A stretch of DNA of 64,000 bases from Chrysemys picta bellii (taxonomy: Eukaryota > Chordata > Testudines > Emydidae): positions 6,182,001 through 6,246,000 of the forward strand of contig NC_088809.1 in assembly GCF_011386835.1 (NCBI RefSeq). Direction: 5' to 3'. Position 1 is the first letter of the stretch, and each line of letters starts with the position of its first letter. The translations under genes were made by a program, and so were the position numbers. The notes under the pieces are model-generated. The model ran no database searches. It was not told the DNA's origin and saw only the letters and a program-made list of their open reading frames with translations. Below are positions 39,456 to 54,300 of this stretch, in pieces.

Positions 39456-41548
39456 GCATGAAAGAAATAAACTACAGTTTTCCCTTGTCCCTGCTTCTCT
39501 GTTGTTCCACATGTTCTGTCTACAATTCTCTGCACAGTTCAGGGGCAAATCATCAGAGGTGCTGAGCACTTACAATTCCCACCAAAGTCAAGGAGTATCA
39601 CAGGTGTTCAGCTTTTGCTCGGAACTCGGCACTAAGGCCTGACGAAACTCCCATTCACATCAATGGGAGCAGAACTGGGTGGTTAGATTATATGACCCTT
39701 AGGACCTTGCCAGGCATACCTGTAGAGCTATGTAAAGTATAATAATAAATACATTTTATAAAATATCCCAGACATCATATCAGAGAATGAGTAATTAACC
39801 AGAATAAAGGTCACAATCCTGAAATCCTTACTCTCTGCTTACTCAAGTAAAATTCCCATTGAAGGGCACTAAGGTGAAATTCACCTGTCCCCATGTAAAA
39901 TCTAGGTAATGTGGCTTTGAGCAGGGAACTAAGTAAGGGTGGCAAGATGGTACTTACTTGCCAACCCCCAAACTCCATGAATAGGCTGTGAATAGGAAGG
40001 GAGTTGTGCTAGGGTATCCACATAAGCATGTTTCTCATACATATAGAAGTCTCAGTCAATAAGGGAATGACTGAGTCAAACTTTTAAAATAAAGCTCTAC
40101 TTGTTGAACCTTCAGGATTTGACCTTCTCCAGGAAGGAGGGGAAATTGAGAGTTTATTCATGAACTGCAGAAACTGGAAGTTTTCAGACTTTTCCAGAGA
40201 CAGATGGCTATTTAAGTACACAAAATATCAACGGTCAGCTGATACTAGTCAATTTCAGGAGCAAATACCCCCAAATTTTAAAATCTGTGAAACCTGAACT
40301 TACTTTGTGCCTCTTTTCTAAGTGTGCATTATATGGTTGGTTAATGTCCTATTTAATAATAAATATATAATAATTATAATGTACACTTATTTAGTAGTGC
40401 TTGTCATACCAGAGGATCCTAAAGTGCTTTATACACCATACATACAGAACTACTAAAATGTAGCTGACTCTTGGATGGATGGTGAAAATCAACAGGCGAC
40501 TAGCATCCTGCAGAACAGTAAGTGGAAAGGGAAATTTTGATCAAGGACACGGGAGCAAACACATCTTTGAAAAATTCCACAGGCCCTTTAAGAGCTATGG
40601 AGAGGAGAACTGTGGCAGCAGACATGCGTGTGCTTCAAACCCAAGTCTTAGCCTACTGTACTAAGTTAAACGATTGGGGTGAGGAGTGCTGCAGAGGTAG
40701 TCCACTGTACAGGGGTATTAATATCATTATCATTTGAATTACCATAGTGCCCAGGAGCCCTAGTCATGGACCAGTTTTCCACTGTGCTAGGTGCTGTACA
40801 AACACCGGAAAAAAAAGACAGTTCCTTTGTAAGCACCCACGAGTGACCCCTGTGACTGATCAATGAAATCAGAAGGAAATCGGTCTAGTCCTCCTTACCT
40901 TAATGCTAAGTGCATGGGATGTGTAAAAGCTGGTGAAAATGAGGAGGATTCTCAGGGTTCCGATGAGATGTGTTTTATAAAAAAAATTACTCAAATCAAT
41001 AGGGTACATAGACAGAATTAACCTGTCAGGAAAACATTAGAAACATAGATTTATGTGTATAGGATTTTTCTATGTATCTATAGTCACCCCTGGTTTGCTG
41101 CCTTTCCATATGTGACAGACAACTACTACTATGGTTGAAGAATTTAGAAATCAAAAACATATTTAAAACAAGTTTTCTTTAAGGTGGAAACTATTCAAGA
41201 GATCACCGTATATGATTCAACGTAGACCAAGACATATGTTCCTTATGCATAATGTCTACTCTTGTCAATGTAGAATATGTCCATGGAGTGGTTGCAAGAA
41301 AATGATCCGTCAGTCCAAACAAACAAACATTTATGCTTCTGAATTCTTAGACAGATCTGTTTTATGTATTTTTAATACTTATTCTTACTTTCTACCTAAG
41401 TTTTGTGCCACGGAATGTACACATATGTACGCTGGAAACACAAAGCATAAATCAGAAAAGCATCACTAATCGCATGAATTAGTTCTATGAGTATTTTGTC
41501 GAACAACCACAAACAGTGTTAATAAGAAATGTCATGCAGATACACTTA

Positions 41549-41719
<171 letters not shown>

Positions 41720-42511
41720 TTAAAAAAATTATTACTGGAAATTTTTCCCCATTTATCATTTCTGATAACCATATAAAATTAACAGTTTTAAATATACAAT
41801 AATAGACTTCTATTGATGAAGAAAAAGAAAAAATCTCTACAGAATTCATCTTAAAACGATAGAAAAATATACAGAAGCAGATAAAACAGCAATAAAAATA
41901 TTTTTCATATCTAAGGAGATGAAGAAATTGTAGCCTATAGTAATAAAGTCAGCCATTTCAAAGTCCAATTGGAGAAGCAGATTCTGAATCCAAATTGTCT
42001 ATGGAAAAGGTAAATACTCTAGAAAGGAATTTTTGTCCTGCAGGACCTCATACTGTGCTCTACATTGAGAAGTTCTGAAAAAGAACATTTTTGCTGCCTC
42101 CATGAGTGAAAGCATGGTATCCTAGAATAGCAACCTGCTGCCCTGAAGAAAGGATCGAAAAATACATGCTACTTACATATAAAGAATAAAATGAATGAAA
42201 GTTAAACTAAAATAAGAGAAAAATCAAGAGTTTATTGTAAAAAGAAAAACTTCACTGTCCTTCAAAACAAGAGAAATAAAATAGCCAAAATATAGCATTT
42301 AGAAAAGGGAAAGAATCTCCCCCTTCCTCCCCCCCAAACTAAACTTGTTTCAAATTACTAAGACAGAAGGTCTGTTTTGGACATATGCTTAGTTTAGATA
42401 TGCTTTCCTACTTTCTGTATCATTCTGCAATGACAACCTTTCATTCTTCAGTTAGAAAAGGAAACTAGCTACAAATTTCATGGCCAACAGGGAAAGAAAT
42501 GTAAAGAAACC

Positions 42512-42530
42512 AAAGAAAGAAAGAAAGAAA
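42512..42530. repeat. AAAG microsatellite
   Basis: About four to five AAAG units in an A-rich stretch. Confidence 0.85.
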
Positions 42531-43222
42531 TGAAACAAAAAGGGGCCAGTCTGTTTATAATAGAATCAAAAGTACTTTAAATAGACAAGCAACTGTGAAT
42601 TAAAAGGTTTAGATCATTAACTTGTTTTTCTGTGTTCCTATAATGCTGTGAAATGCTGGCTTTGTCCTTAATCAAAAGGAAGCCATATTGGGAATTAAGT
42701 TCCTAAACAACTGATGCATTCTACATAGATATTATACAAATCCCAGGCCAAATCCATACAATCCTGACTGAAGTGTAGCCACCTTTTTTCAAGGAAGAAT
42801 AACAGCAAAGAAAAGAGTTTCTCACAGGAAGCAGGCTGAAAAGCTATAATGGTACTTCAGATGGATTGAAGATAGGAAAAGGAAGGCGGAAAAATCTTAA
42901 TGAATGTCTCATCTTCCTAAAGACACTCAATGCTTCCTTTACCCTCCTTTTAATACCATATAACCGTTAGCTTGGGGTTTTGTGTTTGTTTTTCTACCAA
43001 GTATGTAGAACTCTGTGTTTTAGGAAAGCACACAAACAAAAAAATGATGAAATTACAAAGTGTATTTTGTGTTAGGTATCCGGTGTGCGCATTATTCAAT
43101 ACGTTTTAAGAGAAATGGCAGGGCTTTAATGAATAACCAGCCTATTGAATAGTCTCTGAGTACGGACTTCATTTAGAACTATAGAGATTTTCCTGAACTA
43201 ACTTGGGGGTAGGGGGTAATAA

Positions 43223-43246
43223 CAAGAAAGAAAGAAAGAAAGAAAA
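43223..43246. repeat. AAAG microsatellite
   Basis: Five AAAG units ending in a short A-run. Confidence 0.88.
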
Positions 43247-46200
43247 AACCCTCGTTTAAATTAAGCCTGAGGCTTCAATTCTTTTCTCAAAAAAATCTTT
43301 GATTAGTTTCCTTGAAGATTCATTCTTGATTCATGTGGAAAGAGTATAAAATAGTTTTCTGCATTTTTGTGTAATTAGTTACTATTATATGTCATCCAGC
43401 CCCTTTTAAAAAATGTGTTCCTCACTCTGTATTCAACATAAGCAGCAACATTCAACACAGAAAACAGTGATACCTAAAAAAGTGATTCCAAATATCTATA
43501 CCTTGCTTTCTTTTTTCTGTTAGGAATATGATGAGTAATTGTAATGTTGCACTGATCAAGTTCTGAACCCCATCTGCCTGTTGCAACGGTAATTTGTATA
43601 CAGTACATACAAGGAATCTGTAATTACTCAATGCACTCAAATCTCAGTACCATGCAGCAATTAATTAGCCTTCCAAATGCAAAGCTGCCACTGAATTCAA
43701 TAGGATTTTTGAGTGCAGGAAAAGTGAGTAATCATAAATTAGATCTACGCTGAAAGATGCCGAACTCCCTCAACTCCCATTAAAGTTGAGGGATCCTGTG
43801 GGGCAGTTGAGGACACTCAGCAGTTTGGAGGATTAGATCCTCTTTCAGGAATCTTAAAAATACCAATACACACACATGCACAGCAATTAGTCACTGTAAC
43901 GTTTGTATTTTACAGAGTGAAAGATCTAAGGAGTAGCAACATTTTTCTGAGTTGTTTGATACATTATACTATACTTTACTTTTTTACACTAAGCATTTTT
44001 CTGGTGTCTTTAATGACAACCAAAGGAAGACAAGAAAAAAAAGGAAAGAACAAAAATATATAAAGGGAAATAAAGATGCTTAAGAGATGATAAATTGGAA
44101 CAAAACAGAATATTCCTTTCAACTTGTTTGCTTGTGTTCTGGGAATGCATTAAAGCAGCTTTTATTTATTTACTTTTTTTTAGAAGGACTGTACAAAGAA
44201 TTGTTGCTGTAAATCCTACTTTAATTCCTGCCTAAATCATATTGCAGTCACTTTGCAGAAACTAAGACCTTACTCAATCAGAATTAACAAAGACACGATA
44301 CTTGACTATATGAGGTTTGTTTTCAAGATTGTGACTTCTGACTCTTTAAACCATCTTGGAAAACCAATCCTATATGCATTCATATCTGTTGTTTCTAACA
44401 AAGCACTTTGTGATATTTAATGAAAAACACTTTCACTTTAAAACGTCACCAATGTTATCATTTAAAACTGTGCTAGAGTTAAGGTGCTCTCATTTAACCT
44501 ATTGCAGATACTCCACACAGAAAGAAAAGTATGCATTGCTTTCAGTTGAAAATTGCATTAAAAATAAATATAGGAACAGAATCAAAGTTTAACTAATTAT
44601 TCACAAGCATTGCCTACAGACTGCAAAAATCACTATCCTTTAAGGATGAAAGAGGTGTGTTACGAAGTAACTAGGTGTGGGTAAGAAGCAGGACGTTTAA
44701 CTTGTTCATAATTTCTAGGGCAGAAATATCTTCTGAGTTCAGATATTTTAGTTTTAAAAATAAAGTTTTACTGACTGAAAAGATACTAATTTAAATTAAA
44801 AATTAACCAGCCCAGTCATCAAAACACTCAACGTTTCACAGCAGAAATGAAGTCGAGAGTAAAAGATCCAAACATAACAGATTCAACCATTTTAAACATC
44901 TAATCTGCCATCAAATACCTATCAATCTACACTTTCTTTTAAGCAAAATTTAGTTGCATAATTTTGAAAATACATTCACCAGCCATGGTGTAAATCAGAA
45001 ATTAAAAATCAGAATGGTACAAAAGAGTTAAGAGAAAAATTTTAGTTACTTAGGAGTGAGCATTTTGCTTGATAATTTGACTTTTAAATAAGCTCTACTT
45101 AGTGCAGATAAATCAGGTTAGGAAAAATGCTACTTTATTTAGAAAGAGTAATAATAATAGCTTTCATTTGAATTATATTTAGATACTTTTAGTATGGAAA
45201 TGTTCTATAAAGTGGTATCTCTATTGTCTGGACAATGTTGCCTCAGTCCCATCATAAAGATACAACCTTGACTTCTTAATTGCATAGCCGTGGGGATACA
45301 GTAAATGCACTCTGTAACTGGGATTTCTTTATCATGCATTCAGCAAGACCTACATTGTACATCTACTACTGGAATGAAGTGGTGTTCCAAAGATTACATT
45401 TAACAGGTCAGGGTTTTTTTAAACTTTGTGCATGCTATTGTATCTGTCCAAAAACCCAATAAAAAATTATCCCCCGTCCTCTAGCCCTTAGAAGCATGCA
45501 ACTCCCATTCAGTAAATGGGAGTTTTGCACACAAGACAGTAGGATCAGGCCAAAAGAACACAAAGAATGCAGTCAAGCATCAACATTATTTCCACAGCTC
45601 AAGCAGTTGTTGATTCACTGTCAAAGGACACAGCGACAAAGTTTAAGTCCTCCAGAAATATCAAAAGAATTTTGTATAGTGAAGAATCCTTCAGCATAGC
45701 ACAGTCAAATTATTTTGCAGTATGTGTATAGGATAAATCAACACTTCAAATATACCTATTGATAAGTAACAGAAAGCAGGAATACAGTTCCAACAGCTTC
45801 CCTAAACGTCGAAAATTAGCTTGAAATGACATGCTAACTTCAGAAGCTTGTTTTCATACTGACAATTGCACATAAACCAGGCAGGGTACTGCCTGATTGA
45901 CTTTTCCAGGAATACCTTCTATAGCAATCCATTCAGAAGGAACTTAAAAAAAAAAGCAACTCCTGGCACATTCATCACAGACATGCCCTCGTAAGGACTG
46001 GAGACAGAACATTTTCACTAGAGCGTCCCTAGCTGTGGATCTCTCTTCCTTGGTGATCTGCCAGTGTCTGAGTTTACTGACCTTCAGAGTACAGAGCAAG
46101 GCACATCTTTTTGGTTAAGTATTTATCTGTCTATGGGATGTCACTGGAGAGGTTTTTCTTCTGTCAGGCTTACGGGCTGTGCAAGGAGGGGCTGTTTTTA

Positions 46201-47177
46201 CCATCTGTTGTGGGCACTTTAATTTAAGGTGTTTTTTTATGTACATCATGCCACTTCCCTGTATCTCGGCACTCCCAGGTTCAAGTCAAGGGCCAGAACA
46301 CCTCCTGAAAGGCAGCTCTCACAAAAATTCCCAGCCAAATATTACAGATTCAAGAGGAAGAGAAAGTTTGGATAAGCATCCAAACTCCTGATCTGAGCTA
46401 AACCCAAATCCCAAACTTCTTGAGTGTTTTCTGCCCCGAATCCAAATTCTGCTTTTTGGATTACCATTATTGAAATTGGTTCTCTTGTTTTAGTTGAAGC
46501 TGCTGCTGAATCTTATCTATGAATGTTTACACGGAGATATATAGACAGAGAACAAACCATGAAATTAGGAGAAAATCATGGGATGTTCTTGTCTTTTTAA
46601 AAGGTATTCTAACAGCAGACATTTATTAAAAGGGGCAATATTTCATTGGATAAAGTCTGCCTACTGAGGCATGGGAAAAAATAATTCATTAGTTCTATCT
46701 TGGGTACCAATTGGCATAAAGTCTGGGATAAGAAAACCTCCTATGACCCATTCAGTGTTCTGAGCCATGTTTTTTCCCAGGCATTTTATACCACAAATAC
46801 TCACAGGAGAAATGGATTAAGTTGAGGATAAAAGTGAAGAGAGAAAATAACAATGGGCTTTGTTATTACACAGAGCGAACAGGCTGTCATGTCAACTTTG
46901 CAGGGGAATATTCCCAAACCAGTCATCATTAACATACTCACTTCCACTGAAAAAAGGGAGGCCTGAAAGCGCCGGACAAAAGAAATCCCAAAAGACAAAC
47001 TAAAAACAAATTAAAAGCACCATTATAAAACACAGATGCTATAAGGAAAATAAACTTCACAAGATTTACTGGTTTTTGACAAAGTTGGACATTTGTGGAA
47101 AAGACATCAGCCGCAACTCCCAGGTAATGCCATTGCAAGGCTAATGTCGTTTCAGTTTTACCTTTGCCCACCCCTTT

Positions 47178-47196
47178 AAAAAAAAAAAAAAAAAAA
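47178..47196. repeat. Poly-A tract
   Basis: Nineteen A in a row. No identifiable retroposon body precedes it on either strand. Confidence 0.9.
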
Positions 47197-49644
47197 GGGC
47201 AGAATATGAAGGGTTGGTGTTCTTAGCTGCTGAATGCAGTGACTGAGAATATATGAAAGTGGCAAACCACCAGGCACCAAGGTTTTTCTGAAAACTGGAC
47301 ATTAGGTTGATGACTGCTACAGACAAACTTTTAACTTACAATTTTTTTATTTTAATTTAAAAAGTACAAACCAGAATAACGTACTGTAGGGAGCTAATCT
47401 GTAAGATTTAAATGACAGAGCGAGTTGCACATTTCTATTTTTTTTTATAATTGAATTTTTCCAGACCTGACAGAAAACTGCATTTTGATCCAAACATGCT
47501 AGAATTGTTAGTTTATAATACATTACAAAAACAAGCAGCATACTGAGTTGATTCGCTACTTGATCACCTGACAATGAACTCAGTATAGATTTGGGCTTGG
47601 TCGGCAGTCGGGTAGGATACTGAGGGGCCCCTTCCTATTGAAGATGTCACCTTTTAGAACAGACAAAAAAAATTAAGTACTGGTTACTTAAGGGACAAAC
47701 CTACAAAGTGTTGATCACCACCACCTTTGATCAACTAGAGAAGGGGGTACCCAGTACCACACTATCAAGTTCTAAAATCACAGGTGCACTTTCTAATACA
47801 GGAAGGGGCGTAAACACCAGAGTTCGGGTAAATTCAAACTCAGATTATATAATTCTACCTACTAAATTTCCCCTGCCGTTTCAGTTGGAAATGGTATTCT
47901 TGGACTGGCTAATGTCAGCTGTTGTGGGATGATGGTGTGCACTGTGAAATTTCACTTTACACATAAGTAAGGCAAGCAGGTTTTGGCCCTATGTAAGGTT
48001 TTATATTAGTATATTGGGAATAATAAGCATTCAACTTGTTCTGTGTTGTTTCCAGAAAAACATGAGTAGAACTGAACTTCTCTTAGCTATATAGTAAAAC
48101 AATGTAAGATTTTTAAAAAATTATCCTGTATTTCCTTGTGTTCTTATTCTTCCTTGTAAAATTCCAATAAAACTAATAAGTAACACAATTATATCATTTC
48201 AATTCCGAAGCACTTGGTCTGCTTTTAATATCCTACTGTACTTAATAAACTAAAATTCAAACTGCAACAGATATTTTAACAAAGTTAACATCAAATATCA
48301 ATATCCTGCAACTTACTGACTGTAAGTAAAACACACAATCACTTGAATCCACACAATCACTGGCATGCTGAGCAATGAGAAAATGAAGCACGCTTAGCCT
48401 TCTTTTGCTGCCTATTGTAAGAGATTCTTCAACCAAATACTCACTAATTATTTAACGCAAGACAAATACAATCCTTACTAAATATAAAAGAGGATGCTGT
48501 TAAAAAAAATCATGCATGTGGCGGTTTATTTTGTTTTGGTTTTTATTCAATACGAGAAGTCTCATAGATGAGAATGAAATGCTTCCCAGCTACAGTTCCA
48601 GGACTTTCACCCTCGTTTCTGACCTTTCCCCAGACATGTTCCAGTATAATCTGTAATCTACTAGGGTCGGAAGAGGAAACAACAGCGCCCTGGTGAGAAA
48701 TACTGCCGTGTGACCCAAATAGAGAACTCTGCGGAAGCAATGCTGGCTCACAGAAGTAGTTTGGGAGGGTGTAACAGATCATTCAATAATATTTTAATTA
48801 ATTAAAAAAAGAACAACACTAATTACTGCCAACAAGATGTAACATATTTAAATCTTCCCCAAAATGTTACTTTTCCCCTGGGAATTGGGTGTGCAACAAC
48901 AGGAAACTTTATAGTTCTTAATTAAAACAACCGCTACTTCTTAACATTGCACAGCAACTGCTTCAAGCAGCAAACTGCTAGGAACAAGATCCATTTAACA
49001 GTCTATGTCTGAATATTTCTAGTAGCACTTTTATTAGCTACAGTGGCTATATACAGATTAGGCACTCAAGGTCAAACTTTCTCAAATTTACATTGATGTA
49101 AATCCAGAGTAAATCACTGAGGTCAGTTATGTTTGGCCTTTTGTCTTCATAATGTTTAAAACCACTTTTTTGCTCATCTTTTATAAAACGGCTGCATCTA
49201 TTCACATGACTGTACTGGGAAAGCAGCCCTTTCCTTATCTATGTATGAAAAGATGGAGCATCTGATGCCAATGGGCAAGCCTGTGTGCTCCTAACGTTCC
49301 CCTGAGAGGCACATGCACCAGTCCAAGTGTCTCCAGATACAGGGGAAAGAAACGCTCCTCTACCCTCAGTTACCTGCTTGGTGGAGGGAAAGCTGACCTC
49401 AGGCCCTGGATATCACCCCTCCAATCTTTCTAGGATTTTATACCACACCCATTGGCGCACTTTCCCACCACATCCACACACTCTCCATCTGAGGCCTCCA
49501 CTACTTCCCTCCCTACACTATCTCCACTTTCAGAAAACCACTGACTGCCTCAACCACAAATTACTCTCACTGAAACCCTCAAATTCTTTCTAGCCCTTGG
49601 GGGTAGTGACAGAGGAATTTACACCATTCACGTCACCTTCCTCT

Positions 49645-49880
49645 AAGGATATATCTACACTGCAATTAGACATCTGCGACTGGCTCATGCCAGTTGACTC
49701 GGGCTCGGGGCTATTTAAGTGTGGCACAGACATGTTGGACTGCAGGCAGCCCAATCTCTGGAACCCTCCCACCTCGCGGGATCTTAGAGCCCAGGCTCCA
49801 GCCTGACTGTCTACACTGCAATTGAACAGTGAGCCTGTGAGCCAGCCAGGGGGTTTTAATTGCAGTGCAGATATATCCTA
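49645..49880. mobile_element. MITE with AGGATATATCT inverted ends
   Basis: A 236-bp block with terminal inverted repeats: left AAGGATATATCTACACTGCA, right the reverse complement of TAGGATATATCTGCACTGCA, one mismatch apart over most of their length. A second CTACACTGCAATT repeat lies inside at about 49812-49824. The four overlapping ORFs on both strands come from this element and are not genes. Confidence 0.82.
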
Positions 49881-49999
49881 AGGGTGAAGCATTTAAAACT
49901 CTAGCTCTGCTTGGGATTAGAACCCACCACATGGGAGCTGTACAAACTATGCTCAAACTGCTGGTGATATGCAGCCAATACTCCTACTTCTGCACATGC

Positions 50000-50016
50000 T
50001 TTTTTTTTTTTTTTTT
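50000..50016. repeat. Poly-T tract
   Basis: Seventeen T in a row, shortly after the MITE at 49.65-49.88 kb. Confidence 0.9.
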
Positions 50017-50281
50017 GGATGGAAATGAAATCTTTGGAGGCACATTCATAGACACAGGCAATTGTGTGTGAAGTAGCCCTGGTACTCTTGTGTATGTACA
50101 TGGTGTCCCATGTTAACAGTTGTGAGACCTCCTGTCAGGGAAGTATCCATGATCTTAGCTAACTTCTTATAAAATATCTCATTGGAAACTTGAAACTAAG
50201 ATCTGTTCCCGTGACAATTTCCCCTCTCTCTCCCTCGCACCCGGAACACAGGACAAAGTTGCTTGTAAAAGCTGCATGGAT

Positions 50282-50298
50282 AAAAAAAAAAAAAAAAA
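50282..50298. repeat. Poly-A tract
   Basis: Seventeen A in a row. Another A-rich CAAAAA repeat lies at about 50.49-50.51 kb. Confidence 0.9.
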
Positions 50299-51965
50299 GC
50301 ACTGAAGCTTTTGTTTTGGGAAGAGGGGGATATGAATAAAAGCTTGCACTGGCTTTGTAAACAGATCTAAAAGTAGATCAAGAAACAGGACCAAAATCTT
50401 ACTACATAATAATCTTTCAGGGTCCATTTAACTGAAAATATTGTTGGTCCAAACCTACAATCCTTAGGGCAAAACTTGCACTGAAGTGAAAAAACAAAAA
50501 CAAAAACAAAAACCCCTCCCTCTGATAGCCAGCTGTGGACCTCATAGCTCCCTGCAGAGGTAGGAGCAGACTGTAACACTGACACTTCAGCTGGTTCACC
50601 CCAATTGGTGATTGCCAGGGAAATCAGCTAAAATGGCCTCCCATTGGCTGAATCATCTCCAGTAAAAGCCTGCACCAGGGAGGGGATCCAGCCGCTTGCC
50701 ATCCTGTCTATACCAGGATTCATGCCTACAATTCTGCTCAGAGTCATGGATTCCAGGCTTGGTTATTCATAATCACCGAGTTTACTTGTCCATTTGTAGA
50801 TGTTTTATAGCAGTGTATCTTGGATCGGTGGTGCAGGGCTTAGGGAGACAGGCATATGCTGTTGCTGCTTCTCTTCCATTTTTCCCTTCTGTGTGTAAAT
50901 TTAAAGGCCTCTTTGTATCGGTGGATCCTTGCAAGAAGTTTGGATGACATAGGCAAAATTTAGACAATGAGGGCCCTTAATCCTGGTGCCATTGGAAGGC
51001 AAAGGGCTTCCCTGACCCATGGAATAGAATAAACTGATCACTAGGAACTACTGGAGTTTTGGCTGTGGGAGAACAAAGTCCCTCAGCATGAGACATGGGA
51101 CACTTTTGCATTAAAATGTGCAAATGATTGGCCTGGTAGCCTCTTGGATGACTTGTCTGTGTGCAGTAGAGAACAACCTTATTGGGTGGAGTACAGGGAG
51201 AAGAAATAAAAGCATGCCCACCCCAATTTTTAGCTTGCGGATACCTAATATTAAGTATTAGTTATATACAGACATGGAAGGATTCGATTTTTACTGGTAA
51301 ATATCGGTAACCGTCAATTTCACCATGCACGCACAAACTGACAAAAAATATCTCCATTAATAACAATCAAAATTTACAGGTAGGCAATGTAAGAAAAATG
51401 CTGCTTAGAGTTTGACTTCAGGATATTTACTTTGTATACTTTGACATCTGATTCTGAGAATTTGTGTTTAATGGTTATAAAGATTTAGCGTTTTGAATCT
51501 CAAAGTCTACTGTCATTAAATAATGATTGTCTGACACTCTCCCCAAAATTTTCCTGAAAATTGACATTTATAACAATTAAAATATGCTTTATAATAAGCA
51601 TTGATATTATGTCAAGATTATAAAAAAAAAAATTCTGCCAAGCCAATTTATGTATGTTAATAAAGTTGTGGCTGCTTTTTTGTCACTTTTTCCTTGTACT
51701 AATGTCCATGTCCTCCTCCCCCCCACCCCCCACGCGGCCCCTGCTATGTCTGCAGCAATTAGCACAAACATTATTATGTTTAGAGTAGTTCTAGGCAGAT
51801 ATCTGACCCAGGTTGCATACACTTTATTTCTTCTAAGTTATAAAACAATGTGCTCTGATAACCATTGCATATGAGAACCTGAGAATATCATCCATGGAAA
51901 ATTATAACAAAAGTGACTTGTCTAAAACCCACAGAATATTAAAACTGGGGGGAAAAACATAGGAA

Positions 51966-52003
51966 TCTCTCTCTCTCTCCTCCCTCTTCTCCCCCCCCCC
52001 CCC
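51966..52003. repeat. CT-rich microsatellite ending in poly-C
   Basis: A CT repeat, then mixed pyrimidines, then 13 C in a row. Confidence 0.9.
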
Positions 52004-52559
52004 ATCAGCTCTGCTTTTTTACCCATGACTGCTAAGGATGTTTTCTGGCTCTGTGACAGCATCATGACTCAGGTCATGAGAAGTGTCAAAGATGCATTTC
52101 CTTCAGATGGGAAAAAAGCAACTGATTTTAACAGCCCACAAATACTAAGCAAATAGAATAAGCCAAATCAGCACATTTAAGAAGAGTGAAGATAAACCTT
52201 TTAAAAGACACAAGTATATTTTATTTCCAGTCTTAACACTTCAGTTCTTCCCTAAAATGTTTGCATTTTTAGGCTCCAAAAAAGGCATAGTTGATTTAAA
52301 TACTTAAGAATAAAATATTCACGACAAGATCAGCACCCATTTACTGCATAATCAATCATTGATTATAAACAAACACACAGAGTTTGCTGCAACCCTGCAG
52401 GCTGAAGGGCTATATATTTCATGCCCCTGCAACAGTGGTAGGTGCTGTTTCCCTGAGGAATACACCACTGGGGAAAGCAGGAAGTGTTTGCACCAGTGCC
52501 CTCCTCTGGGTTCCAACAGAGAAGGGTATCTCCCGAACCTCATACCATCTATTCCCTTC

Positions 52560-54300
52560 TCACCACAACTCACCCACTCTAGCTGCCATCATCAACAAAC
52601 AGCTATATAACAAGAATCTCTCATCCTACCTCATCAAAACCTCAGCTATCAAAACACCACCTTCAACAACTGTACCTGTGCCGCATATCCTTTCACACCT
52701 GATTTACCCCATTCTCTACAAAATTATGGCAACAGCCTTCTCATCTCCTGGGCACCTGCTGCATCATTGCCTCATGCCAGCTTTTACATCTTTCTCAGCA
52801 ATGAAAGCATCCTTCTGAAGGTGGTTAATGAACTCCTTAATTGTACTGATCACAGCTCTCTCAAACTACTCATCTTCCTCGACTTCCAAGCAATATTTGA
52901 GATTATCAGCCACATTATCCTTGAGAACATGCTGTCCTGCTCTTCTTCTCACCTGGTTTCACTCTTATCCCTGTTTCTTTACGTCTGGTGGTAAACTGTG
53001 CTTCTGACACTAACCTACTGTTCTATAAAGCCCCTTATGGCACCGTACTCTGCCCTTCACCCGCTACTTCTTTTCACCCAAGCACATTATTTCAAAGTTT
53101 AAACTTGGCGATTGCTTTTATTCTGATGACACACAACTCTCTCTTTTAAAATGCAGTTCCGCTCTGAAAAGCAGCTACACGAAAAAGTAATCAGTCATTA
53201 TGCAACAGCTCTCTCCCTTTGTGTAGTCACCTCAAGTGTCCATAGTAACAACAACAGATTTTCACTACTTTTTACTCCTGCAGAGCCTATAAAGCTGTGG
53301 CTTCTATTACTTCTTGTACATCACAAATATAATAGTTCACCAACTTTAAATCAGTAAGAAATGTGCAACCCCATCAGAGACAATCAGATGATAATGGGTG
53401 TCGCTGAGGGCTTAATCAGCAGGATAAGCTTATTACTGGTGATGTACAAGAAGAAAACAATCAAACTTGACTTTCACAGCTCAGTTCATGGGAAAAACAT
53501 CTTTTTATTTGTGAATTGTGCACATTTGATAGGAAATAATTGAGGGGGAAAACAGAAATAATAAACAAAGAACCTCACCGTGCCATTTTACTGGGTCACT
53601 TTTCAGAGTAGAACTCCATTTTACTCAACTCCCTCTCCGCCTGCCTCTGACAAATCAACACCTGACCGTATAGAAATGTTCTTTATTTTGATGTCACCAA
53701 GACCGAGACCATCCACCTTTGCAAGAAAATTTCCCTCATAACTGTAGTGCCATTCTCAACTCTAGCCTTTCTCCCACCTCTCAGTTCTGTCACTGACATC
53801 TCGCTCTGCTGTGCCATTACTCCTCTGCAAGTCCACCTATAAAAATGTCCAAAACATAGTTTGCATCACCCATTGCGTTGACCCTTCCGCTGCTAAATCG
53901 CTCAGTCATCCATTTTTCACTTCCTGCCTCAGTAACGACAATTCCCTCCTGAAACAGTTCTCATCCAAACTCCAGTCTGTTCAGAATGCTACCATGTGCC
54001 TTTTTCACATGTACATTTAAATGAGACGTTTGCCCGGTTTCTGAAACCTACACTTGTTCCCCCATCCACGTCCATACCCACTACAAAAGCCCCCCTCTAA
54101 AACACCTCATGATCATGCCCCCCCATGATATAATTTTCTCAGCCTACATCCCTACCTGACCTTCTGCTGTGCTAAATTTTGGTCTCTTGTCAATCCTCCA
54201 CTTCCTCTAGCTGATGTAATGGAGCTTTTGCGTCCATTGCAGCAACGACCCAGCAGATACTACCAACCTTATCCACTTCACTGATTCATTATCCGTTATT
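52560..54300 (+). mobile_element. Decayed L2-like LINE, reverse transcriptase to 3' part
   Basis: On the plus strand, antisense to BCAS3, fragments in several frames match the order of an L2/CR1-group reverse transcriptase. First comes LLIFLDFQAIFEIISHIILE near 52.87 kb (for the usual LLxLLDLSAAFDTxxHxILL). FYSDDTQL follows near 53.12 kb, the YxDD active-site motif, and a K-T-E stretch lies near 53.70 kb. KLQSVQNATMCLF near 53.97 kb is the conserved LQxVQNxAARL region. Frameshifts and stops separate the blocks, so the copy is dead. The ORF 52384-52818 is a partial, misleading frame of it. Ends are approximate. Confidence 0.75.

Noticed and set aside
38795..39642. Plus-strand ORFs rich in Ser, Leu and Pro
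   Set aside because: They run through L2-like CT-rich sequence and the SINE; frames are broken by the insertion.
49590..49956. Four overlapping ORFs on both strands
   Set aside because: Produced by the symmetric MITE at 49645-49880.
52384..52994. 144-codon plus-strand ORF and its neighbour
   Set aside because: They are partial frames of the decayed L2-like LINE; conserved motifs continue in other frames.
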